This document shows positions 16,647-24,831 of a stretch of DNA of 47,637 nucleotides, in pieces; within the stretch, counting starts at the first letter, position 1, and each line of letters starts with the position of its first letter. The notes beneath the pieces are model-generated. The model was not told the DNA's origin. It ran no database searches and saw nothing but the letters and a program-made list of their open reading frames with translations. A program made the position numbers and the translations under genes. Source of the DNA: CAZDXB01 sp964509335 (GTDB lineage Bacteria; Bacteroidota; Ignavibacteria; Kapaibacteriales; UBA2268); contig CAZDXB010000022.1 of the NCBI GenBank assembly GCA_964509335.1, forward strand, positions 1 to 47,637, given 5' to 3'.

Positions 16647-17636
16647 TTAACTTATTTTTTCAATTAAATCAACCGTCCTACAAGAATATCCGTGTTCGTT
16701 GTCGTACCAACCGACGATTTTTGCCAAGTTGCCTTGAGAAATGGTCAATTGCGAATCGAAAATACAAGAATGAGGATTGCCGACAATATCGGTGGAAACC
16801 AAAGGCTCTTCGCTGTATTCCATAATACCTTTCAATTTCCCTTCCGCCGCCTCTTTCATCGCTCCGTTAATTTCTTCGGCGCTAACTTCGCTTTTCAAAG
16901 TCGCCGTGAAATCGGTTATCGAGCCGTCGGGAACGGGAACCCTGATAGCGTATCCTTGCATTTTGCCCTGAAGCTCCGGTATCACTACGCCCGTGGCTTT
17001 TGTCGCTCCGGTAGTCGTCGGAATAGAATTAATCGCGCAAGCGCGCGCTCTTCTCAAATCCTTGTGCGGAAGGTCTAAAATTCTTTGGTCGTTGGTATAG
17101 CCGTGAACGGTTACCATAAAGCCCATTTCCACGCCGAATTTGTCGTTCAAAATCTTCGCCATCGGAGCCAAACAATTCGTCGTGCAGGAAGCGTTCGATA
17201 TTAATTTCTCGTTTCCGGTTAGAATGTCGTCGTTAACTCCGAGAACTATCATAGCGTCCAAAGGCTCCTTAGCGGGCGCCGATAAAACGACCTTTTTAGC
17301 GCCGTTAGCCAGATGCTTTTCTAAGGGCTCGCGAGTTCTAAAAACTCCCGAGGACTCCAACACAATATCGACGTCGTTTTTCCAATGAGAATTTTCGATA
17401 TTCTTTTCCGCCGACACTTTTATCTTAACCCCGTCAACTATAATTGAATCGCCTTTTGCCTCAACCTTTCCGGGGAATTTGCCGTGAACCGAATCGTACT
17501 TTAATAGATGCGCCAAAGTTTTAGTGTCCATCAAATCGTTTATTCCGACAAACTCAAAACCGCCTCTTTTGAAAGCTTCCCTAAAAGCCAAGCGTCCAAT
17601 TCGTCCGAATCCGTTAATCGCTAGTTTTACCGACAT
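16647..17636 (-). CDS. gap: Glyceraldehyde-3-phosphate dehydrogenase (type I)
   Basis: 329 residues. NAD-binding Rossmann start INGFGRIGRLAFR, the catalytic SNASCTTNCLAP with nucleophile Cys151, VHGYTNDQRILD, the substrate loop TTTGATKATGVVIPEL, and the C-terminal WYDNEHGYSCR. It oxidises glyceraldehyde-3-phosphate to 1,3-bisphosphoglycerate, the substrate of the pgk product encoded next. The 184-bp upstream spacer presumably holds its promoter; a GGAAAC precedes the ATG. Confidence 0.97.
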   Translation of the reverse strand: MSVKLAINGFGRIGRLAFREAFKRGGFEFVGINDLMDTKTLAHLLKYDSVHGKFPGKVEAKGDSIIVDGVKIKVSAEKNIENSHWKNDVDIVLESSGVFRTREPLEKHLANGAKKVVLSAPAKEPLDAMIVLGVNDDILTGNEKLISNASCTTNCLAPMAKILNDKFGVEMGFMVTVHGYTNDQRILDLPHKDLRRARACAINSIPTTTGATKATGVVIPELQGKMQGYAIRVPVPDGSITDFTATLKSEVSAEEINGAMKEAAEGKLKGIMEYSEEPLVSTDIVGNPHSCIFDSQLTISQGNLAKIVGWYDNEHGYSCRTVDLIEKIS

Positions 17637-17821
17637 TTCGTTTCCTTTCTTTATTTCTTAACAATAAATTTATTTCAATAAAATAAAATCAAATATACCA
17701 AAATTATCGCGCTTTTTAAAGACTTAGATAAATATTAGTCGCTCCAATTTGCTATAAAAACTAGCAAAAAATTGGGCGCTCTCCCCTCTATTCAAATCGC
17801 CGATAATTCTATAAAAATCTT

Positions 17822-18700
17822 TTATTTTACAAAATCTTCCTTCTTCTTTAAAATCTTATCGGCTTTCGGTTGATTAACTATAAATAATTCGGAAGACTTC
17901 GAACTAGACACTAGATAGCTAGACGCTTCTTCATTCAACGCGAACTGTAATTGAACGTCGTTAACGTCGATTACAGCGCTCTGTTTCGGCAGCGAATCGA
18001 TTTCGGCGAAACTGTCCGATTTCAACATTGCCAAGGAGCCTAAAACGCGCTCTACTTCTGATTTATCGATTATCTTGCCGTCCAAATACCAACTCGTGTC
18101 TTTTCTAGCAATCGAGAACTGTTCGTTTTCATATTGATATTTAACGCTCGTTATATCGGTGGGCTTGATATCCAATATCGAATTGTCTCTCCATCTTTTT
18201 ACGGGAGAATAGAATATATAGGACAAAGGTCCCTTAACGAGAACCGTCTCGTCCGACCCGGCTAGTCTAACATAATTATCTTGATAGCCGTCGCCGTTTT
18301 TGCCGACATAAAAATCCGCCTTTAGTTTGTCTTTTTGATATATCTTAACTCTCGCGCCGGTCGAATCCACCAAGAAAATCGAATGCTTATCGGGATTTTT
18401 CGAAACGACGTTCAGAACTTTCATATTTGGGCAGAATCTAAGAGCTAATTTTACTTGGTTTTCGTTAGCGGGAGCGTTAACAGGTTTCGTTAAATACCAG
18501 CCTTCGTTTTTCTTTTCTAGCTCCATTTCGCCGAATTGCGAATTAATATGAATTTTGTATATAGACGCCGAATCTAAATCGGCTAACTTCTCTTTTCCCG
18601 CCACCGACGTAGAACGCTCGCCGGGTTGCCTTACGACTAATATGGCTACTACCGCTAAAACAACAACCGCTACTATTCCGATTATTACGCTTCTTCTCAT
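17822..18700 (-). CDS. DUF4340-like protein of a Gld-type ABC operon
   Basis: 292 residues: an N-terminal membrane anchor (VIIGIVAVVVLAVVAILVV) followed by a periplasmic mixed alpha/beta domain. The order of motifs (IYKIHINSQFGEMELEKKNEGWYLTKPVNAPANENQV, read in parts, then an FYVGKNG-type strand and SVKYQYENEQFSIARKDTSWYLDG) matches DUF4340, which is regularly encoded beside gliding/efflux-like ABC permeases. DUF4340 proteins have a repeated strand-W-Y-L unit, seen here at about residues 60-70 and 200-210. It is the last gene of the four-gene operon, 31 bp after the GldG-like gene. Biochemical role unknown. Confidence 0.8.
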   Translation of the reverse strand: MRRSVIIGIVAVVVLAVVAILVVRQPGERSTSVAGKEKLADLDSASIYKIHINSQFGEMELEKKNEGWYLTKPVNAPANENQVKLALRFCPNMKVLNVVSKNPDKHSIFLVDSTGARVKIYQKDKLKADFYVGKNGDGYQDNYVRLAGSDETVLVKGPLSYIFYSPVKRWRDNSILDIKPTDITSVKYQYENEQFSIARKDTSWYLDGKIIDKSEVERVLGSLAMLKSDSFAEIDSLPKQSAVIDVNDVQLQFALNEEASSYLVSSSKSSELFIVNQPKADKILKKKEDFVK

Positions 18701-18731
18701 TTTCCCTTATTAGTTATGATTCACATAACAT

Positions 18732-20282
18732 TTATAATCTTTCTTCAATTGATTTCTTAATAGCTATCTTTCTTCGCCACTTCAAAAGACCGATAAAGAT
18801 TACCAAAAGAGGCGGAACAAACATATTGCCGTATTTAATAAAGTTTCTCGTCCCGTCGGAAACCTCTTCCAACTCGGGCCGCGAAACATTTTTCGAGCGA
18901 ATTGATATTAGCCCCGAATCTTCCGCCAAATAATCAATTACATTGGCGAAAAAGACTCTGTTGTCGGGGCTCATAACGAATTGTCCTTGAATGAACATTC
19001 CCGTTCCAACTACGACTATTCTCGTATCGGAGCTTTCTTCCAGCTCGGCTTTCGGATTTTCTCCATAATAACGGCTTTTGAAAGAACCGGAAAAAATCGC
19101 CGCCAAAGAAATATTCCCTTCGCCCATATCGCTCTGAGAATATTTCTTGAAAGGATTGATTGTAAAATCGCTCGTTTCCCTTCCGCTTTGTTCGGAAGAG
19201 CTTACTATAACTTCGGCGTCTATACCCTTCTGAGAAGCTAAAGAAGTGTCTATAGAACTTGTGAATTGCAAGACCAAGGTCTCCAAATCTTTTACTATAA
19301 CGTTATCCTCGGCGAAATTTGTAGCTTTCACCAGCAATGGAAACGGAACTCTGGAAGAAACTGAAAAGCCGCCTTTGTTTTGAACTACGCTTATATTTGC
19401 GCATTTTTTATCGTAAACCATATCTTGATTCACTCTTATACCCCAAGAACCGAGCAAATCGTCCAATCCTAAATCCAGCGGCTCTCCCTTCCTCGATTTC
19501 AAGTTCGGGTCGATTTTTACTTTCCCCGCCATTAAAGCTATCTTTCCGCCTTTCATCACGTATTGGTCGAGCAATACTTTCTCTTTTTCCTCGAATTTCT
19601 CGGTTGGATTTATAATTAACAACGCCGCTATATCTTGAGGAATAGATTCTCTCTCTTTTAGATTTACCGGCGTTAATTTATAATTCTTCTTTAGTTGCTC
19701 GGAAATTTGATTCATCTCTTTCAAGTCGAGTTCGCCGTGTTCTTGAGTGTATCCTATCTTCTTCTTCTCATCTCTCGTGAGCCTCTTTATAGCGCTCGAT
19801 ATATCGTATTCCAAAGAACCTAAATTTTGAACCACCGGTATCGTTTCTTTTTTGTCTTCGTAACGAATCACGAGCCCCATATACGCTTTTTTCACTTCCA
19901 TTTTATCTTCTTCGACAACCTGAACTTTCAAAGGCGGAATTTGATTCTTTCTCGCCTCCGCCTCGCTTTCTTTATCGACAGGATTAATAAACTCGTACTG
20001 AAGATTCGAACCGGCGTAAGCTTTGTATTCGTTCAACAAATCCAGCAGGACCCTTCTGTTATTATTATACGGCGAGGGAAGATCTTCGGTGAAAAACGCC
20101 TGTATAGAAACAATATCGTCAACGTTCTCTACTATATCTATACTAGCGTCCGACAGGGAATATAAATTGTTATCCGTTAAATCTATCCTGCCGAAAATCC
20201 TCACCGAGATAAAGTTTACAAGTATAACTATCGCTAAGAAAATCCCAACTTTAATCAAACTTTGTTTTCTTGTCTGTTCCAT
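18732..20282 (-). CDS. GldG-like ABC auxiliary protein
   Basis: 516 residues: N-terminal membrane helix (VGIFLAIVILVNFISVRIFG), a large periplasmic domain (GldG-type, with YSLSDASIDIVENVDDIVSI near the start and an AALLIINPTEKFEEKE region typical of ABC-type uncharacterised transport domains), and a C-terminal helix (FVPPLLVIFIGLLKWRRKIA). In flavobacteria GldG pairs with GldF and GldA in an ABC complex needed for gliding; in other phyla the same trio occurs without gliding. It is encoded 32 bp after the permease. Confidence 0.85.
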   Translation of the reverse strand: MEQTRKQSLIKVGIFLAIVILVNFISVRIFGRIDLTDNNLYSLSDASIDIVENVDDIVSIQAFFTEDLPSPYNNNRRVLLDLLNEYKAYAGSNLQYEFINPVDKESEAEARKNQIPPLKVQVVEEDKMEVKKAYMGLVIRYEDKKETIPVVQNLGSLEYDISSAIKRLTRDEKKKIGYTQEHGELDLKEMNQISEQLKKNYKLTPVNLKERESIPQDIAALLIINPTEKFEEKEKVLLDQYVMKGGKIALMAGKVKIDPNLKSRKGEPLDLGLDDLLGSWGIRVNQDMVYDKKCANISVVQNKGGFSVSSRVPFPLLVKATNFAEDNVIVKDLETLVLQFTSSIDTSLASQKGIDAEVIVSSSEQSGRETSDFTINPFKKYSQSDMGEGNISLAAIFSGSFKSRYYGENPKAELEESSDTRIVVVGTGMFIQGQFVMSPDNRVFFANVIDYLAEDSGLISIRSKNVSRPELEEVSDGTRNFIKYGNMFVPPLLVIFIGLLKWRRKIAIKKSIEERL

Positions 20283-20314
20283 TTTTATAGCTCTTTATTT
20301 AATTCCACTTAATT

Positions 20315-21064
20315 TTATCGTTTTCGTCGTTCAAGCGATACGACCGTTAAATACAACGAAAATAAAATCAAGCTCAAAAAATACACGATATTGCGAGTGT
20401 CGATAACGCCTTTAGCGATATTAGAAAAATGATAATCTATTCCCGCGTATTGAATAGTCGAAGACATCCAAATCGGAAGATAAATCAAAATCTTATCCAA
20501 GAAATACAACACGAGCATAATCAAGAAGCCAATAATAAAAGCTATTATCTGATTTTTCGTTAAACTCGAAGCGAAAATTCCGACGCCGATATAAACCGCC
20601 GCCATCAACAACAGTCCAATGTAACTGCCGATTACCGGACCTATGTCTATATCGCCAATAGAAGCTATCGAAATTAAATACAACAGCGTCGGAACCAAAG
20701 CCATACCGACAAGCGCCCAAGCGGCGAAGAACTTGCCCAATACAATATCCCAGTCGCCGACGGGTCTCGTCGTTAAAAACTCCAAAGTCCCGCTTTTTTT
20801 CTCTTCCGACAGCAACCGCATAGTAATAGCCGGCGCGAAAAACAGAAAAATAATCGGCGTCAACTCAAACATCGAACGCATCGAAGCCAATCCTATTAAA
20901 AATATATTGCTCACGTAAAACCAGCTCATTAATCCCAAAAAAACCACGATTAAAACGTAAGCTATCGCCGAATCGAAATACGTTCGAAACTCTTTTTGAA
21001 AAATGAACTTAACGTTCGCAAAATTAATGTCTAGACTACCGTTCTCGACTTTCATTTTTATCAA
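20315..21064 (-). CDS. ABC-2 permease (GldF-like)
   Basis: 249 residues, six predicted membrane helices. The sequence has the ABC-2 family marker region FLFFAPAITMRLLSEEKKSG and LEFLTTRPVGDWDIVLGKFF, matching GldF/NosY-type permeases. It is 35 bp downstream of the ATPase gene and would form the transmembrane pore of the complex with the GldG-like subunit. The transported substrate is unknown. Confidence 0.9.
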   Translation of the reverse strand: MIKMKVENGSLDINFANVKFIFQKEFRTYFDSAIAYVLIVVFLGLMSWFYVSNIFLIGLASMRSMFELTPIIFLFFAPAITMRLLSEEKKSGTLEFLTTRPVGDWDIVLGKFFAAWALVGMALVPTLLYLISIASIGDIDIGPVIGSYIGLLLMAAVYIGVGIFASSLTKNQIIAFIIGFLIMLVLYFLDKILIYLPIWMSSTIQYAGIDYHFSNIAKGVIDTRNIVYFLSLILFSLYLTVVSLERRKR

Positions 21065-21099
21065 AACGATTATTTAAACATATTTTTTACTAAATTTAT

Positions 21100-22221
21100 T
21101 TATTCTTTAGGCTTATACTTATCGTGCGGGTCTTCCTCGCTAGGCTCGGATTTGTTCGCGTCTTCTTTTCCGTCGCTTTTTGTCTCCTCGCTTTCTTTTG
21201 GAGCGGGAGTTTCTTCCCCCGAAGCGACTTCTTTTTTCTCGGAATCTTGGAAATAGCCTTCGCCGTAACTTCCGCCGCTCGATTGAGTGAGCTTATGAAA
21301 GACCTCCTCTAAACTCGTCTCTTCGCGATTCATCTCTAAAAGAACCCAGCCGCTCTCGACGGCTAAGTTGAATATTTGCTCGCGTAAATCGACGCCGCTC
21401 GTCGAGCTTACGTTGAATTTGAAACTTCCGTTTTCCGACTTCACGTATTCTACCTTTTCGATGTCTTCAATTCCGTTGAACTTCGGAACGATTTCCTTTA
21501 GCGGGTCTTCGACTTCGGCTTTTATTTCCAAATTAATTAAATCGGCTCCTTTAAACTGGTCGATTAAAGTGTCTATAGAGCCGTCGGCGACGATTTTGCC
21601 TTTGTTGATAATAACCGCTCTGTCGCAAGTCGCTTGAACTTCGGGAAGGATATGCGTGGATAAAATCACGGTCTTAGCCGCGCCCAATCTCTTAATCAGA
21701 TTGCGAATTTCGACAATTTGATTCGGGTCTAAACCGATAGTCGGCTCGTCGAGTATCAATATATCGGGATTATGCGCCATAGCTTGCGCCAAGCCGACTC
21801 TCTGTTTATAACCTTTTGAAAGCTCCGCTATGTCCTTGTGCCTAACGTCGCCGATGCCGCAAATGTCTATCATCTCTTTCATTCTACGGCTTAACTCCGG
21901 TCCCCTTACGCCCTGCAATTTAGCGGCGTATCTCAAGAAATCCATTACGTTCATATCGTCGTATAATGGATTCATTTCGGGGAGGTATCCCACTCGTTTT
22001 CGCACTTCCATAGAATGCGTTTTGATATTATAGCCGTCCACCTCAACTTCGCCCGAATTAGGCGGCATAAAACAAGTGATAATCTTCATCGTGGTGGTTT
22101 TGCCGGCTCCGTTAGGTCCTAAAAACCCAAGTATCTCGCCTTGCTCAACATCGAAAGAAATGTTGTCAACCGCGAGATTCGGTCCGTAATACTTCGTTAA
22201 GTTATCAACTCTGACGCTCAT
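21100..22221 (-). CDS. ABC transporter ATPase (GldA-like) with acidic tail
   Basis: 373 residues. Walker A GPNGAGKTT (35-43), signature LSKGYKQRVG, Walker B ILILDEPT, and switch region VILSTHILPEV, all in the usual order. The C-terminal 60 residues after the DUF4162-like domain are a low-complexity acidic tail (EETPAPKESEETKSDGKED) not present in standard GldA; it is probably disordered. First gene of the operon (ATPase, permease, GldG-like, DUF4340). Confidence 0.92.
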   Translation of the reverse strand: MSVRVDNLTKYYGPNLAVDNISFDVEQGEILGFLGPNGAGKTTTMKIITCFMPPNSGEVEVDGYNIKTHSMEVRKRVGYLPEMNPLYDDMNVMDFLRYAAKLQGVRGPELSRRMKEMIDICGIGDVRHKDIAELSKGYKQRVGLAQAMAHNPDILILDEPTIGLDPNQIVEIRNLIKRLGAAKTVILSTHILPEVQATCDRAVIINKGKIVADGSIDTLIDQFKGADLINLEIKAEVEDPLKEIVPKFNGIEDIEKVEYVKSENGSFKFNVSSTSGVDLREQIFNLAVESGWVLLEMNREETSLEEVFHKLTQSSGGSYGEGYFQDSEKKEVASGEETPAPKESEETKSDGKEDANKSEPSEEDPHDKYKPKE

Positions 22222-22358
22222 AGTATTCCTTGCTTTAATGAGAATACAATTAACGTAATAAGAACAAAACGAGAACTATCCACATTTATTTTACGATTTT
22301 TTAATAGATTTTTTAACCCTTCCGAAGGTTCTCCTTTACGGATTTGATAACTCACTAG

Positions 22359-22378
22359 CTCCGTCCTTTAGGGCGGAG
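22359..22378. repeat. REP-like hairpin
   Basis: CTCCGTCC-TTTA-GGGCGGAG, an 8-bp stem with one G-T pair, preceded by TTGATAACTCACTAG. Short palindromes of this general shape are known as REP sequences moved by RAYT transposases in many bacteria. No RAYT gene is in the window. Confidence 0.5.
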
Positions 22379-22453
22379 GACCGAAAACCTCGTAATTCGT
22401 AATTAAAAAAAGTTTGCCTCGTTTCGTCCGCTCCCGCTTTAACCCATCCCAAA

Positions 22454-22486
22454 CCCTTCCCTTTAGAAAAAGGGAAGGGCTTTTTT
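22454..22486 (+). terminator. Terminator-like hairpin in the repeat cluster
   Basis: CCCTTCCCTTT (22454-22464), AGAA, AAAGGGAAGGG (22469-22479), then CTTTTTT. An 11-bp stem with T tract. No plus-strand gene reads into it, so it is more likely a repeat element than the end of an operon. Confidence 0.55.
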
Positions 22487-22494
22487 CTCCTCTC

Positions 22495-22527
22495 AGATGT
22501 GCCACACCTCGCAGGTGTGGCACATCT
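22495..22527. repeat. Perfect 15-bp-stem hairpin
   Basis: AGATGTGCCACACCT, CGC, AGGTGTGGCACATCT. A perfect 15-bp stem with a 3-base loop, the most stable palindrome in the cluster. Confidence 0.85.
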
Positions 22528-22544
22528 TAAAGCGCATTAAAGCC

Positions 22545-22567
22545 CCCTCCCTTTGCTAAAGGGAGGG
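22545..22567. repeat. CCCTCCCTTT hairpin
   Basis: CCCTCCCTTT, GCT, AAAGGGAGGG: a perfect 10-bp stem, similar in idea to 22454-22479 but with different sequence. Confidence 0.7.
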
Positions 22568-22633
22568 CTGGGGAGGGTTTGAATTCCAATTTGGAAATTA
22601 GACTGTAACCGCTTAATAAATAATGATTTAATT

Positions 22634-22668
22634 CTCTCCCCGCTTGCGGGGAGAGTTAGAGAGGGGTA
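22634..22668. repeat. CTCTCCCCG hairpin element, copy 2
   Basis: CTCTCCCCG, CTTG, CGGGGAGAG followed by TTAGAGAGGGGTA. It matches the element at 6809-6843 at every stem and tail position and differs only in the loop, so stem and tail are conserved while the loop varies. Confidence 0.85.
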
Positions 22669-22686
22669 AACATAATTAAACGCTAT

Positions 22687-23178
22687 TTATATTCGCGCTT
22701 TCTCGCCTTTTTTCTTTTGCGTAATGATTTTCTCCAAATCGAGTAAAATCAAAATTCTTTCGTCAAGTCTGGCTATCCCCGTAATGAATTCCGTATCGAT
22801 ATCGGTCGTCATCGCGGGCGGCGGTTCGGTTACCGACTCGTCTATTCTTAAAACTTCGCTCACTTTATCGACGATAAAGCCGAGCGATTTAGAATCAAGC
22901 TCCACTACGATTATTCTCGTGCTGGAGTCCATCTCTTTATCGGGCAAGCCTAATCGCTTCCTCATATTAATTATCGGAACGACTTTGCCCCTTAAATTTA
23001 TAACGCCTTGCACGTGTCCGGGCGCGTTGGGAACTCTGGTTATTTCGATTATTCGAATTATCTCCTTTACGTTAAGGATATTTACGCCGAATTCCTCTTC
23101 GCCTATGCTAAAGCTAACTAATTGCAAGAGATTTTCAGTAACTTTTTCTTCTTCCGTTAATATCGCTTCTTCCGCCAT
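22687..23178 (-). CDS. cheW: CheW-family chemotaxis scaffold
   Basis: 163 residues with the full CheW domain: QLVSFSIGEEEFGVNILNVK, then VPNAPGHVQGVINLRGKVVP and IINMRKRLGLP, and a LDLEKIITQKKKGEKARI end. CheW links chemoreceptors to the CheA kinase. It is an isolated gene here with no cheA, receptor or other chemotaxis gene in the window. In organisms without flagella CheW-like proteins can serve other receptor arrays. Confidence 0.93.
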   Translation of the reverse strand: MAEEAILTEEEKVTENLLQLVSFSIGEEEFGVNILNVKEIIRIIEITRVPNAPGHVQGVINLRGKVVPIINMRKRLGLPDKEMDSSTRIIVVELDSKSLGFIVDKVSEVLRIDESVTEPPPAMTTDIDTEFITGIARLDERILILLDLEKIITQKKKGEKARI

Positions 23179-23217
23179 AGTTTACCTCAATTTTTTTTTA
23201 AGATAGTTATCGTCAAT

Positions 23218-23699
23218 CTAATCGAAAATGTTTAACGAACAAATATATTTTTTACTAATAAGCGCCGAATCTATTATAAGATATAGCAAATAATCGGCTT
23301 TTTTCCGCCTATCTCTCGAAGTTCCTGTAGCTAATCTTTCTCTAAGGCGGTCAAATACGTCGCCCACCCGCTCTTGAAAAGAAACTAGATAGCCGTCGCC
23401 GAGAAAACAGCTCATATGCTCGGCGTCAATGCTAAATGATGAATATCGAAACGTCGCCCGACTTTCTCGATTAGATTCACGTCCGCTAAACCGTCGATAT
23501 TAATCCAATTGATTGTTCTCTTGTCGATTTTACTTTCAATTTCTTCGAAACTGTACAAGGAGATTTCTTTATGCTCGCTTTCGCTGTATTGCGTTAAAGT
23601 AAGTTGGGGCTTCTTTTTTTCGTCGCCGGTATAAATCAAAGTTCCGGGCGGCAGCCCTACTTCTTTTCTAGCTTTTTTGAATGGAAACGACAGTTTCAT
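23218..23699 (-). pseudogene. corA: Decayed corA (Mg2+/Co2+ transporter) remnant
   Basis: Two frames together read as the N-terminal domain of CorA. The first, 23699-23412, has GLPPGTLIYTG and WINIDGLADVNLIEKVGRRF...HHLAL, then runs out at a stop. The second, beginning near 23427 in another frame, resumes with AEHMSCFLGDGYLVSFQERV, then GDVFDRLRERL and DYLLYLIIDSAL, then stops. Judged against the family, about 40 residues between HHLAL and the FxLGxxYLVSFQE strand are missing and the join is out of frame. The C-terminal part with both membrane helices and the GMN motif is absent. It cannot be a working transporter. Confidence 0.8.
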
Positions 23700-23713
23700 T
23701 TTATTCGCTTGAA

Positions 23714-24028
23714 TTAATTATATTTACTAATATCTTTAAATCTTCTCCGGTACGACCGCCAAATACTCCTGCCGAACCACCAACCCGCTAAAAGCCAAAG
23801 AACCAAAGCCGCGAATAGCTGTTTTAAAAAAGCCGCGGATTGAATATGTGTCCAAAAATTGTAATCTTCTTGATAAAACGACGCCGCGACGTTCGAAACT
23901 ACTAGATAAATAACAGCCATAACAAGTCCAAACCGCAAAACCCCGTATTTAAACACGAATTTCTTCTTCCCTATCTTTTGCATAGAGTTCCACTTTTCTT
24001 TCATAGCGTCTTTTGAATCGTAAACCAT
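23714..24028 (-). CDS. Small two-helix membrane protein
   Basis: 104 residues, two hydrophobic segments (about 31-50, FGLVMAVIYLVVSNVAASFY, and 67-86, FLKQLFAALVLWLLAGWWFG), with basic N- and C-termini (DAMKEKWNSMQKIGKKK; RSIWRSYRRRFKD). The basic ends on both sides would place both termini in the cytoplasm. No family recognised. It lies 14 bp before the corA remnant on the same strand. Confidence 0.7.
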   Translation of the reverse strand: MVYDSKDAMKEKWNSMQKIGKKKFVFKYGVLRFGLVMAVIYLVVSNVAASFYQEDYNFWTHIQSAAFLKQLFAALVLWLLAGWWFGRSIWRSYRRRFKDISKYN

Positions 24029-24105
24029 AATTTCGCCTTAATGTATTTCAAAAATCCGTCAAATAATAAAAATAAAAAAATGAAAAAAATCAACTCCTCT
24101 GTTTA

Positions 24106-24831
24106 TCAGTTCTCGGATTTTTCAGATTCATTGCTCAATTGCGCCTCCGCCGCCAATAAATCGGCTTTAGAAGTGATTTTAATATTTGCGTCCTCTCCTT
24201 GCGTTGTTTTTACTTTCATTCCCATTCTCTCTACCAAAGACGCGTCGTCGGTGCCGACAAATCCGTCCTTTCGAGCTTTCTCGTTCGCTTCGAGAAGCGT
24301 CGCAGTTTTAAAGCCTTGCGGCGTCTGAACTGTTCTCAAAACGCTTCTATCGATTGTTTCTTCGACAAACCCTTCCTCGGACACCCTTTTAATTGTATCT
24401 TTCGGCTTCAAAACGGGAATCGCCGCTCCGTATTCAATCGCGGCGCTAATAATATTCCCCGCTAAATCCGGCGTAGCCAAAGGTCGAGCGGCGTCGTGAA
24501 CCAAAACCAAATCCGAACTTTTCGCGTAATCCGACGTCAAAGCGTTATAAACCGATTCCTGCCGCGTAGCCCCGCCCTCTGCATACGTAACTTCTTTTTT
24601 AATTCCAAACCGCTTCAATTGGCTGTCAACCAAACTCCGCCTGTCCAAATTCAAAGCTATAATAATACGCTCAATCTCGCTTACGCTGTCAAATATCTTT
24701 ACGCTCCTTATTAATATAGGCATTCCGCTCAATTCCAAGAACTGCTTAGGTTCTTTACCTCCAAATCTCTCGCCCTTGCCGGCGGCGGGAATAACGACGA
24801 CAGTTTGAATTTTGTCGTTTTTAGTCTTCAT
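24106..24831 (-). CDS. ispD: 2-C-methyl-D-erythritol 4-phosphate cytidylyltransferase
   Basis: 241 residues, standard length. N-terminal nucleotide-binding VVVIPAAGKGERFGG with conserved KQF nearby, EGGATRQESVYNAL, LVHDAARPLATP, and RTVQTPQGFKTATL. The enzyme makes CDP-ME from MEP and CTP, step three of the MEP pathway that also includes ispG at 12.8 kb. Its start overlaps the end of the GWxTD gene by 11 bp, so the two are likely translationally coupled. Confidence 0.95.
   Translation of the reverse strand: MKTKNDKIQTVVVIPAAGKGERFGGKEPKQFLELSGMPILIRSVKIFDSVSEIERIIIALNLDRRSLVDSQLKRFGIKKEVTYAEGGATRQESVYNALTSDYAKSSDLVLVHDAARPLATPDLAGNIISAAIEYGAAIPVLKPKDTIKRVSEEGFVEETIDRSVLRTVQTPQGFKTATLLEANEKARKDGFVGTDDASLVERMGMKVKTTQGEDANIKITSKADLLAAEAQLSNESEKSEN

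Larger units (their letters stand above)
22222..22686. other. Intergenic cluster of hairpin repeats
   Basis: About 465 bp between the ABC ATPase and cheW, both on the minus strand, with no gene. It holds at least five different hairpins, listed below where strongest: 22359-22378, 22454-22486, 22495-22527, 22545-22567 and 22634-22668. The last is shared with 6809-6843. Confidence 0.7.

Noticed and set aside
22340..22668. CRISPR array
   Set aside because: The repeats are different hairpins, each once or twice, with no regular spacers and no cas genes.
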